Shown one piece after another: positions 56,492-64,000 of a stretch of DNA of 64,000 nucleotides. The first letter of the stretch is position 1. Each line of letters opens with the position of its first letter. The notes beneath the pieces are model-generated. The model did no database searches. It worked only from the letters and a program-made list of their open reading frames with translations, and had not been told where the DNA came from. The position numbers and the translations under genes are program-made. This stretch comes from Vibrio albus (GTDB lineage: Bacteria; Pseudomonadota; Gammaproteobacteria; Enterobacterales; Vibrionaceae). Location of the stretch: assembly GCF_003144035.1 (NCBI RefSeq), contig NZ_QFWT01000007.1:177084-241083 (forward strand), read 5' to 3'.

Positions 56492-56680
56492 GGCTTTGTT
56501 TCCTAAATCGATTCAGCGAGCAAAGCTCCTCATAATCGTTTGAATATTAAACTACACGGTAAGTTTCAGGCATGCCTAGCCCAGTGAGTTTGTTCAACGC
56601 CTTTATCATCGCGTAAGTTTCTCCTACCTGACCGTTATAATTTCGCAGGCTCAATCTGCCACCAAGTAGTTGCTTCACTC
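56492..56680 (-). pseudogene. Left-end fragment of IS5-family element A
   Basis: 189 bp identical in layout to the left end of element A, encoding the last 45 residues of its transposase (KQLLGGRLSLRNYNGQVGE and on). It is cut at 56681 where element B begins, and the remainder of A is not found past B. Confidence 0.85.
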
Positions 56681-57739
56681 GGCTTTGTTTCCTAAATCGC
56701 GCCAACACACAAAGCTCCCCCCTGCTGTTCACGTATTAGACAAAATACTGTGTTTCAGGCATACCTAGCTTAGTCAGTTTGTTTAATGCTTTTATCATGG
56801 CGTAAGCCTCCCCGACTTGAGCATTGTAATTTCTCATGCTCAAGCTGCCGCCGAGCAACTGCTTTATCCGATGCATGGCGGTTTCAGAGATTGAGCGACG
56901 ATGGTAGCCATAGCGTTTCTTCCACTTTTTATTTGAGCCGTAAAGCTTTTGAAAACTCACGGCTAAATTGCGTGGATGCCCTTGTTTCCAATAGGCTGCA
57001 CCATCGCGTGGAGGAATAAGGCTAAAGGCCCGTTTACGGCGGATAACCGTGTGACATTCTCGCGTATCATAGGCACCATCTCCTGAAATCGTATGGATTT
57101 TCCGGTAGGTTTGATTAAGCAAATTTGGCAGCACTTCAGCATCTGTCACATTCGATAAACTGAGCTCAGCCGCAATAATCTCGTGAGTATGAGTGTCAAC
57201 GGCAATATGCAGTTTTCGCCAAACTCGGCGTTTGCCATCCGTACCATGCTTCTTCACTTTCCATTCTCCTTCGCCATAGACTTTTAGCCCTGTGGCATCG
57301 ATAGCTAAGTGCTCAATAGCGCCCCTTGTCTTAGTTTTAAAGGAGATGTTAACTGTCTTAGCGCGTTTGCTGATACAGGTATAATGCGGGCAAACTAATG
57401 GTACGTTTGCCAGTTTAAATACCGAATTGATAAAGCCTTGTAGGGCTCGCAATGGCATAGAAAAAACACGCTTAACCATCAGTGCGGTAGTGATCGCCAA
57501 ATCACTAAACACAAGTGGCCGACCTTTTTTGCTTGGCTCTGTTGTCGCTTTCCAAGTAGCGATCGCTTCCTCATCAATCCAGAAGGTCAATGAGCCACGG
57601 TTAATCAAGGCTTGATTGTACTGTTTCCAGTTGGTTGTCTTATAGCGAGGCTTTGGCACGGTTGATTAGTGGAGCTGTGAATGATGCCGATCTGATCACT
57701 GATTACAGATTTAGTTCCATCGATTTAGGAAACAAAGCC
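56681..57739 (-). mobile_element. IS5-family element B (complete)
   Basis: 1059 bp with ends GGCTTTGTTTCCTAAATCG, almost the same as in element A, but the internal sequence has diverged. Its left end abuts a broken copy of A and its right end abuts the hsdR remnant. Confidence 0.85.
56736..57659 (-). CDS. IS5-family transposase B
   Basis: 307 aa. The same DDE set as transposase A (LAIDATGLKVYG, SGDGAYDTRECH, YGYHRRSISETAMH), with many substitutions elsewhere. Intact, so A and B are two IS species of one family. Confidence 0.9.
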   Translation of the reverse strand: MPKPRYKTTNWKQYNQALINRGSLTFWIDEEAIATWKATTEPSKKGRPLVFSDLAITTALMVKRVFSMPLRALQGFINSVFKLANVPLVCPHYTCISKRAKTVNISFKTKTRGAIEHLAIDATGLKVYGEGEWKVKKHGTDGKRRVWRKLHIAVDTHTHEIIAAELSLSNVTDAEVLPNLLNQTYRKIHTISGDGAYDTRECHTVIRRKRAFSLIPPRDGAAYWKQGHPRNLAVSFQKLYGSNKKWKKRYGYHRRSISETAMHRIKQLLGGSLSMRNYNAQVGEAYAMIKALNKLTKLGMPETQYFV

Positions 57740-58450
57740 GACCGTATCGTGTCCTTCACGGGTGTCTGGCGGTGACATAGCGACAACCGAAGTCACCTTG
57801 CCAATTTGGTCAAGACACTTTTTGTATTGGATGGCAGACGCTTTTGAGTCACAAGCAAGCTGACCCTTTAAACCTTGGCGTTTGAAGTTTTGGAAATGGT
57901 CAGAAATATCATGAGCGATAAGTTCAATACGACCCTCGGTTTGATAGATTTGACCTTTCTGAGCGAACTTCTTCTTCAAATCGGTACGTTGTTTTTCGGT
58001 CAGCTTATCGGTGATGCGGTCGAACCAAGCATCAAGCGCTTTGTCGTTGGTGCTTAACTCGGGAACACGCTCTTCATATAGTAAGGGGGTAACGGTTTTA
58101 TCTTCCACCGCCTGTTGCATGGTGTACGAGTGAATGATTTTACCGAATTTGTTTTCGGTCTTGTCATCTTGCAGCAGTGGTGTCCCCGTAAAGCCAATGT
58201 AAGCGGCTTTTGGCAGCGCCTGTTGCATTCGAATGTTGTTTTCACCGTTTTGGCTGCGGTGGCCTTCATCAACTAGGACAATCATGTCAGGGCTGTCGTT
58301 ATAACACTCTGGCAGTTCAATCTCGGTGCCAAACTTGTTGATGATGGAGAAGATGATGCGCTCGTTGCCTTTGCCGATTTGCTCCGCTAAGCGGCGGCCT
58401 GTGGTTACCATGGCTGTTTTACGATCTTTTTCAGACAGTGCACCGCCAAA
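57740..58450 (-). pseudogene. Internal fragment of a second hsdR
   Basis: Reads from RRLAEQIGKGNERIIFSIIN through MIVLVDEGHRSQNG (DEGH helicase motif) and YIGFTGTPLLQDD to MSPPDTREGHDTV, the translocase middle of a type I HsdR. The N-terminus is replaced by a cytochrome c'-like piece and the C-terminus by element B. The sequence is of another HsdR type than the intact hsdR at 43316. The reading frame is still open and fused to its neighbours. Confidence 0.85.
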
Positions 58451-58840
58451 TGATTGGATCACCGCTTTGCCGTCGCTGCTCGCAGCAGCCAGCTTCATGG
58501 CCAGCGCCGCCTCGTGAGTCTGCGCGTCAAAGTTTCTGAACTTGGTCGCATCAGCGCCGAGGTAAGCAAGGATGCGCATTTTTTCAGTAAGCGGTGGCTC
58601 GGGGTGTGCAGCAACTTTTGGGGCGAGCTGAACGACCTGAACCCATTCCTCCTGCGAAATCGCACCGGTAATAGCCTACATGTTGCGCCCGAGTTCCTGC
58701 ATGATCTTGCGTAGCGCCAGTGGCTCAACCTGGGTAGCGTCACCAGCCCAAGCTGGCAACTGAAAACCCCATAAAAGCAGGCAGGCCGTAACGGTCAGGG
58801 TGATAGTTCCAAATGCGTGGCTGTGTTTGCGGTGGGTCAT
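58441..58840 (-). pseudogene. Cytochrome c'-like secreted protein, broken and fused to hsdR remnant
   Basis: ATG at 58838-58840 with AGGAG upstream; a signal peptide of about 35 residues ends PAWAGDA. A TAG at 58676-58678 stops the frame after LRKIMQELGRNM; the same frame then continues AITGAISQEEWVQVV and on to KAVIQSFG. Length and helices fit a cytochrome c'-like fold, but the heme motif CxxCH that should follow is lost at the join. So it has both a nonsense codon and a deleted 3' end. Confidence 0.65.
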
Positions 58841-58868
58841 GAAATTCTCCTGTAATTCAATCGTTCTC

Positions 58869-59579
58869 TCATTCGAACTCCCGCCCTTCGCCAGCTTCCT
58901 CATGGGTCACGCCGTCGCGGATGTGGTAGATGCGCTTGAATGTGGGGATGATCTTTTCGTCATGGGTGACGACGATGATGGCGGTCTCTAACTTCCGGGC
59001 CATGTCGTTGAGGATGCGGATTACAGCCATGGCGCGCTCGGAATCCAGCGGCGCAGTAGGTTCATCGGCCAGGATCACCGGCGGACGATTGACCAGTCCG
59101 CGCGCGATGGCGACCCGTTGCTGCTCGCCACCGGAGAGTTGCGAGGGCATTGCGCGAGCTCGGTGTTGCACATCAAGCGCTGTGAGCAATTCCAGTGCCT
59201 TCGCGCGCGACTCTCCATTCGCGACGCCTGCAAGCATCGGCAGCAGCGCCACGTTGTCGGTGACATCGAGAAACGGAATCAGGTACGGCGCCTGGAAAAC
59301 GAAACCGATCTTGTCACGCCGTAAGGCGCGCAGGTCGCGGACTTTCCAGCCATCGGCGTAGATCACTTCATCGCCCAGCGTCATCCGACCGGCGGTCGGT
59401 TCGATCACCGCACCCAGACACTTGAGCAGCGTGCTCTTGCCGGACCCGGAAGGGCCGATCAGTCCCACCACTTCACCAGGCGCAACATGCATATTCACGT
59501 CTCTCAAGGCAAAGACAGCGGTGTCACCATCGCCATACCGCTTGCTTAAACTTTCGATGTGTATCCCTTTGCCACTCAT
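58869..59579 (-). CDS. ABC exporter ATP-binding protein (LolD/MacB/DevA-type)
   Basis: About 236 aa from ATG 59577-59579. Walker A GPSGSGKST (about 42), signature LSGGEQQR (about 142), Walker B VILADEPTAPLDS (about 161). It starts 1 bp after the permease stop. The ATPase, FtsX-type permease and HlyD-type adaptor form a tripartite exporter of the DevBCA/MacAB kind. Substrate unknown. Confidence 0.9.
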   Translation of the reverse strand: MSGKGIHIESLSKRYGDGDTAVFALRDVNMHVAPGEVVGLIGPSGSGKSTLLKCLGAVIEPTAGRMTLGDEVIYADGWKVRDLRALRRDKIGFVFQAPYLIPFLDVTDNVALLPMLAGVANGESRAKALELLTALDVQHRARAMPSQLSGGEQQRVAIARGLVNRPPVILADEPTAPLDSERAMAVIRILNDMARKLETAIIVVTHDEKIIPTFKRIYHIRDGVTHEEAGEGREFE

Positions 59580-59580
59580 C

Positions 59581-60786
59581 TCAACCTCCAATGGCTTCGG
59601 CCGGATCGACCTTGAGTGCCATGCTAATGGCGACGAGGCTAGCTAGAACGCAGATCACGAGCACAGCAAAAAAACCGGCGACAGAATCCATTGGCGTGAG
59701 CAGGACATATTTTGGAAAAGCCGGTGCTGAAAAGGTGGCTGTGATCTTGCCGACCACGAAGCCAATCACGCCCAGGGCCAGCGCCTGCTGCATGATCATC
59801 GCGGCGATGGTTCGGTTGCGTGTGCCGATGAGCTTCAACACCGCGATCTCACGGATTTTGTCCATCGTCAGCGAATAGATGATGAAGGCAACGATGGCCG
59901 CGCTAACGATGGCCAGAATCACAAGGAACATGCCGATCTGCTTGGCCGAGGTGGCGATCAGCTTGCCGACGAGGATGTCTTCCATCTGTGCCCGGGTGTA
60001 GACCGTCAAACGCTTCCAGCGCTGGATGGATTCGGCAACCTCGTCCGGCGCATGACCAGGTTTCAGAGTGACCAGCACGGTATTGACGAACGCGTTGCTG
60101 CTCTGTGAAGCAATCACGGCATCCAGCAAACCTGGATCACCGGGTCGATTGAAGACCGGGTTGGCTTCGGTGCGACGCCGGCTTTGCCAGATGGCATCGT
60201 TGTCCTTGAGGAACTGGGCCTCCTGGGCATCTTTGAGCGGAATGAATACCATCGGGTCGCCGCTGGACGACACCATGCGCCGTGTCAGCCCCACGACGGT
60301 GTAATGATTGCGGCGAATGGCAAGACGATCTCCCAGTTTGAAGCCGGTGGCGATGTCGGCCACAGCCTCGTAGTGACCGCGCGTGATCTGGCGTCCACCG
60401 ACGAGATAAGGAGGCCATCCGGGTGTAGCCCCCAACGCACCGGGCGCGATGCCGACCACCATGGTGCGTACATCACTCTCGCCCTTGCGTACCTGCATGG
60501 TCAGGTAGGTCGCGTTCGCTGCCTGTGAGACTCCCGGCATGGCGAGAATGGCGCGATACACGTCATCGTTGAGGCTGGACGACTCCGCATAAGGACCCAG
60601 AGTATCCTTTTGCACCACCCAAAGGTCAGCGCCACTGTTGTCGAGCAACGCCTTGCCGTCGTCCACCATGCCTCGGTACACCCCAGCCATGACTAGGGTG
60701 ACGCCGATCAGCAGACCCAGACCGATGCCGGTGAAGACGAATTTCCCCCAGGCATGGAGAATGTCGCGGCCGGCCAGGCTGATCAT
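59581..60786 (-). CDS. FtsX-type ABC permease (DevC/MacB-like)
   Basis: 401 aa. One TM near 15-38, a large periplasmic domain (about 40-270), then three TM segments (about 280-310, 325-350, 365-392). This is the FtsX/MacB fold, which moves substrate by mechanical coupling. It overlaps the adaptor gene by 4 bp. GC about 60%, far above the plasmid backbone. Confidence 0.9.
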   Translation of the reverse strand: MISLAGRDILHAWGKFVFTGIGLGLLIGVTLVMAGVYRGMVDDGKALLDNSGADLWVVQKDTLGPYAESSSLNDDVYRAILAMPGVSQAANATYLTMQVRKGESDVRTMVVGIAPGALGATPGWPPYLVGGRQITRGHYEAVADIATGFKLGDRLAIRRNHYTVVGLTRRMVSSSGDPMVFIPLKDAQEAQFLKDNDAIWQSRRRTEANPVFNRPGDPGLLDAVIASQSSNAFVNTVLVTLKPGHAPDEVAESIQRWKRLTVYTRAQMEDILVGKLIATSAKQIGMFLVILAIVSAAIVAFIIYSLTMDKIREIAVLKLIGTRNRTIAAMIMQQALALGVIGFVVGKITATFSAPAFPKYVLLTPMDSVAGFFAVLVICVLASLVAISMALKVDPAEAIGG

Positions 60787-61934
60787 CGTGAAACTCCCGG
60801 GATATGCTCGACCACATAGATGCGGCTGCGCGCCGTCAGTGCCTTTTCGCTATAGGTCACAACCTGGTCCCCATTCTTGAGCCCTTCGCGCACCTGCACG
60901 TAACCATTGAGGTCGGAAGTGCCGAGCTTGACCGGGGAGAAATGCAGATCACCATCCACGATTTGCCAGACACCAACTTTATCGCCATCACGCTGGACGG
61001 CAGCGTTGGGGATCAGTGGAGCGGCCGGGAGCGCCGGCAAGTCAACCGTGACTTCGGCCAGTTCACCCACTGGTGGCAAAGGTTCTGGTTTGTTATCGAA
61101 TGTCACCTTGGCAAGCGTTTCCTCGGTTACCGCGTCGGCCTTGGGTTCCACCCGCAGCACGCGACCTTTCAAGGTCTGGCCACCACGCGAACGCAGGACG
61201 ATATGAGCCGGCAGCCCCCCAGCCAGCCCCGATGCGCTGATCTGGTCGAAGCGCACATTGATCCACAAACTCTTGGGGTCGATCACTTCCACCACGGCCT
61301 GGCCCGCGACGATGGTCGTGCCGGGATTGGCATCGCGCACGGCGACTACACCGTCGACCGGCGCGATCAGGCGCAGATTGCTCCGCTGCGCGACGAGTGC
61401 TTCGTGGTCGGAGCGTGCCCGGGCAATATCTTCCCGAGCGGCGGATAGGGCGGCATCGGCGATCTGCAGTTCCTGCCGCTTGGTGGTGACGATTTCCTCG
61501 CTGGTCGAGCGCACCGCAAACAATTGCTCATAGCGGCGCGCCTGGGTTTGCGCGTAGGCTTGCCGGGCTTCTGCCTCGCGCAAAGCCGCTTCCGCCCGCT
61601 TGAATACAGACTCCTGTGAGCGCACCCGATCATCAAGGTCGACCGGCTCCATTTCGCCGAGCACCTGTCCGGCCTTGACCTGGTCGCCTACATGCACCTC
61701 CAGGCGTTTGACGCGCCCGGCAAACGTCGGCCCGATCTTGTAGGTGTAGCGCGCCTCCACCGTGCCGATGCCGAACAGCGCCGGTGTGATAGCCCGTGAT
61801 TCCACGCTTGCCACCGTCACAGCGACCGGGGCGAGCGGCCCTGATCGCAGACCGACATAAATAAAAAGCACCAGCAAAGGAATGATGACGGCAAGCAGTG
61901 CCAGGGTGCGGCCTTGCAAGGGTAACTTTTTCAT
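60783..61934 (-). CDS. HlyD/RND-type periplasmic adaptor protein
   Basis: 383 aa. TM near 10-27, then lipoyl halves (RLEVHVGDQVKAGQVLGEME near 75; LIAPVDGVVAVRDANPGTTI near 200) around a long coiled-coil hairpin (100-190), then barrel and proximal domains. It bridges the inner-membrane permease to an outer-membrane channel. Overlaps the tetR gene by 4 bp. Confidence 0.9.
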   Translation of the reverse strand: MKKLPLQGRTLALLAVIIPLLVLFIYVGLRSGPLAPVAVTVASVESRAITPALFGIGTVEARYTYKIGPTFAGRVKRLEVHVGDQVKAGQVLGEMEPVDLDDRVRSQESVFKRAEAALREAEARQAYAQTQARRYEQLFAVRSTSEEIVTTKRQELQIADAALSAAREDIARARSDHEALVAQRSNLRLIAPVDGVVAVRDANPGTTIVAGQAVVEVIDPKSLWINVRFDQISASGLAGGLPAHIVLRSRGGQTLKGRVLRVEPKADAVTEETLAKVTFDNKPEPLPPVGELAEVTVDLPALPAAPLIPNAAVQRDGDKVGVWQIVDGDLHFSPVKLGTSDLNGYVQVREGLKNGDQVVTYSEKALTARSRIYVVEHIPGVSR

Positions 61935-62545
61935 TGCGCACTCCTTATGCCACGCCGATAAATTGCAAAGACGCGCGGCGCATCGCGGTGCATACGTCCC
62001 ACATCACCCGCCAACAGCGATTGCATGACCAAGCCCTGGATCGTGCCAATGAACAGCGTTGCCGCCGCCTCGTTGTCAAGCGAGGGAGACAACTCGCCGC
62101 TGGCCTTGCCTTTCTCGATGAGACGATGCAAACGTTCGCCGTAGCGCTGAATCAAGGTTTGCACCATGCGCTTGGCCGGTGTCGATTCGGCACGCTGAAG
62201 CTCACCAAACATCATTCTTGGCACGCCTGGGTGCTCAGCTACGAATTCGATGTGACTCATGAACATCGCCTCCATGGCTGCCAAGGGCGACTCGATTCCT
62301 TGTGCGGATCGATCGATTCTGGCTAATAGGCGCTCTGCTACCCACTCCATGACCGCCTGCCAAATGGCTTCCTTGTTCGGGAAGTGCCGAAACAGCGCAC
62401 CCTGGGTCAAGTTCATGTGTTTAGCGATAGCCGCAGTGGTTATCTCGCTTGGGTTTTGTGAACCGGCAAGCGCCACGACGGACTCGACAGTTACGGCACG
62501 ACGTTCATCGGCCGGCAGATGCTTTGGATGGGTGTCCACGAGCAC
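61931..62545 (-). CDS. TetR-family regulator
   Basis: 204 aa. HTH at about 35-65 (TTAAIAKHMNLTQGALFRHF, then PNKEAIW), with a helical ligand-binding part. First gene of the efflux operon, so it likely represses the operon until a ligand binds. A short inverted repeat with TAGTAATTGATTACTA at about 62554-62571, just upstream, could be its operator. Confidence 0.9.
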   Translation of the reverse strand: MLVDTHPKHLPADERRAVTVESVVALAGSQNPSEITTAAIAKHMNLTQGALFRHFPNKEAIWQAVMEWVAERLLARIDRSAQGIESPLAAMEAMFMSHIEFVAEHPGVPRMMFGELQRAESTPAKRMVQTLIQRYGERLHRLIEKGKASGELSPSLDNEAAATLFIGTIQGLVMQSLLAGDVGRMHRDAPRVFAIYRRGIRSAQ

Positions 62546-62552
62546 TCCTTGT

Positions 62553-62575
62553 AAGATAGTAATTGATTACTATCT
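62553..62575. promoter_or_regulatory. Palindrome near TetR start, AAGATAGTAATTGATTACTATCTT (candidate operator)
   Basis: Arms of AAGATAGTAAT and its inverse around a short TG-containing centre, directly upstream of the tetR start. The AT-rich palindrome stands out in GC-rich DNA and is where a TetR dimer would bind. Confidence 0.7.
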
Positions 62576-62644
62576 TACCACAAGAGGCAACTCAAACAAG
62601 AGAAAACCCGACGTACTCGTCAATATCTAGAGTCTGCAATGGGC

Positions 62645-63052
62645 TTAACGTGCTTTATTTTCCGTTTTCTGAGACGTCCCCAGTACTCGATTGCCGACTA
62701 CCAGCTTGCGATTAAACTGCTTAGGATTCCATGAATAATGAACGGATGATGGTATTTGAGTGCTTTCACCTGAGAGGCTTTGCAGAGATAGGTTGTCCAT
62801 CTCAAAATCGACCCCTTTCATCTTTAATATCTCACGCATCAGGGCATCGCTTCCCCCTGGGTTAGTAGGCATGGGTCTGCCTGTTAAGCTGTTAATCCTT
62901 GCCTTGGTATACAAGCCATAGCCAAGCTTTATTAGCTCACCTTGTTTGACCAAATACCTAAGCGCTCGACCAATTTGATCGTAGCTAGCAAAACCATCAA
63001 AGTCTTTCCGCTCAAAAACATAGCGTCTGGAACGCTTTATCTTTTGAACTAG
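62645..63052 (-). pseudogene. DUF6088-like protein (AbiEi-like antitoxin family), 5' end missing
   Basis: Open from 63052 to the stop at 62645 (135 codons), with SYDQIGRALRYLVKQGELIKLGYGLYTKAR typical of the winged-helix N-terminus of the family (key residues G-R-A-L, L-x-x-x-G-x-L-x-x-x-G-Y-G-L-Y). A TGA at 63053-63055 sits where the family still has 5-10 residues, and no ATG is available; a TTG at 62953 would lose the HTH. The gene abuts the recombinase, so its start was probably lost when the recombinase DNA arrived. The toxin partner is absent. Confidence 0.6.
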
Positions 63053-63061
63053 TCACTTATG

Positions 63062-63655
63062 TTAAATTTCGATATCCTCAGATATATTAAGCGCATCTTC
63101 CATTTCGACGCCCAGATAACGAATTGTATTGTCTAACTTAGCGTGTCCAAGCAGTAACTGAACGGCACGAATGTTTTTTGTTCGAGCATAGATTAAAGTC
63201 GCCTTAGTTCTTCGCATTGAATGAGTTCCATATAGATTAGGATCATAACCGAGTTGAGACGCCCAGCGGTGAATGATGGTTGAATAGCAGCTATAGCTCA
63301 TAGGCTTACCCTCCTTACGAGGGCTAGGGAAGATATAATCAGACGCAGATAAACCACTTTGCATCAACCATTGTGTTAATGATTGCGCAGTACGCGAAGT
63401 TATTTCGAATTGAACCTCACGTTCCGTTTTACTTTGTTGGTAAAGAACTCTGTTCTGAATGACACCACCTGAAGAAATATCTCGAACTTTCATTCTCAAC
63501 AGATCACATGACCGTAATTTACAATCGATGGCGATATTCAGTAACGCCAGCTCTTTGATGTTGCCCTCAATTTCTAGTCGAGTTCGAATACGCCAGATAT
63601 CTTCTAGCTTAAATGGCTTTTTCTGCCCTGTTAAATGACTTTTCTTTGTCCACAT
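63062..63655 (-). CDS. Short tyrosine recombinase, paralog of the one at 38736
   Basis: 197 aa from ATG 63653-63655 with GGAGG 6 bases upstream. The same triad positions as the 38.7-kb protein: KLRSCDLLRM, GTHSMRRTKA, LLGHAKLD and TIRYLGVE. They are similar over the full length. The two face the same way and bracket the 24-kb mosaic region with both R-M loci. Either the region moves by these recombinases, or each arrived with its own island. Confidence 0.9.
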   Translation of the reverse strand: MWTKKSHLTGQKKPFKLEDIWRIRTRLEIEGNIKELALLNIAIDCKLRSCDLLRMKVRDISSGGVIQNRVLYQQSKTEREVQFEITSRTAQSLTQWLMQSGLSASDYIFPSPRKEGKPMSYSCYSTIIHRWASQLGYDPNLYGTHSMRRTKATLIYARTKNIRAVQLLLGHAKLDNTIRYLGVEMEDALNISEDIEI

Positions 63656-64000
63656 AATTGACCTCCAATCTAACTTTAGAAGTGGCCTTATTAATTTTAG
63701 TTGGAGAGTGGAAGTGTGAGATTGCATGGGTATGCAGTTGTGTATTTATCAACGATGGGTGTTGATTTATTAGTTGGAGTATTTGATCTAACCAATAAAG
63801 GGGCAAAAGCTTGCTACAGCAAAAGACAAACTATGACAAAAAGCGTCGAAAAGTTTCGAACTTTATTGTTACTTCTTGCTTTGAGTTGGCCTATTGAGTG
63901 AAATTGAGTTTTGATCTTTATTGTCAGTTCTTTGCTATAGTGTCACGTAGCAATCTGCCCCGCGTAACAGAAAAGTTTCAATCTTTGTTGTTCAGCGACA
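63656..64000. other. Region with no gene seen at the window end
   Basis: AT-rich, with no reading frame that has a ribosome site and plausible composition. It is upstream of the recombinase and may hold its promoter or the junction with the next backbone gene. Confidence 0.4.

Noticed and set aside
60804..61448. Long plus-strand frame opposite the adaptor gene
   Set aside because: A frame of GC-rich DNA antisense to a clear HlyD-type gene; no domain or start signal.
63701..63901. 66-codon frame at the window end
   Set aside because: No ribosome site, overlaps the upstream part of the recombinase gene on the other strand.

Overview
The window reads as part of a large conjugative plasmid, or a plasmid-like integrative element, from a marine gammaproteobacterium of the Vibrio/Shewanella/Photobacterium kind. 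This comes from the AT-rich backbone, the style of the proteins and the Shewanella-like passenger genes; no rRNA, tRNA or taxonomic marker is present, so the host is inferred. 

Backbone, about 1-32 kb. A partial actin-like (ParM/StbA) gene and a MobI-like gene diverge from an intergenic region holding two inverted pairs of a 15-bp repeat, a candidate partition site or oriT. Many small membrane and secreted proteins follow: a lipoprotein, zinc-ribbon protein, transglutaminase-like protein, membrane-anchored RecB/Cas4-like nuclease, a protein with three tandem HTH-like repeats, an S49 peptidase, a DsbA-like oxidoreductase, a large lipoprotein, a secreted SNase-type nuclease and a DNA methyltransferase. 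A replication module (16.8-19.4 kb) has a putative initiator and a RepA-type helicase between two iteron arrays plus a GATC cluster. A palindrome with core CTTTCACATGTGAAAG occurs seven times between 5.6 and 30.6 kb and nowhere in the right half, so it looks like a backbone regulatory or structural site. 

RHS locus, 19.6-27.8 kb. A secreted 1383-aa RHS protein is followed by a displaced second RHS tip and a chain of candidate immunity genes, including four paralogous two-TM proteins. Short, nearly identical pieces of RHS core lie between them. This is an orphan immunity array built by recombination. 

Defence region, 28.7-46.6 kb. It carries an AAA ATPase with operator-like repeats, an NYN-LOTUS RNase-like gene in an operon with an unknown protein, a HEPN (RX4H, DUF3644-like) protein, a SIR2-HerA pair and a complete type I restriction-modification operon (hsdM, hsdS, HrgA-like nuclease gene, hsdR). 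A FimB-sized tyrosine recombinase lies at 38.7 kb and a related one at 63.1 kb. 

Mosaic region, 46.6-63.7 kb. Perfect 39-bp inverted repeats bound a 2.5-kb unit (IS630-family IS, IS3 fragment, orphan phnC). Beyond it lie the wrecked remains of a second type I hsdR with its downstream YgjP-like and zinc-ribbon genes. These were broken by two related IS5-family elements, which bracket a Shewanella-like chromosomal piece (FUSC transporter, methyltransferase, aldehyde dehydrogenase, glycerol dehydrogenase). A GC-rich efflux operon (TetR, HlyD-type adaptor, FtsX-type permease, ABC ATPase, cytochrome c'-like remnant) was joined into the hsdR remnant and made a chimeric reading frame.
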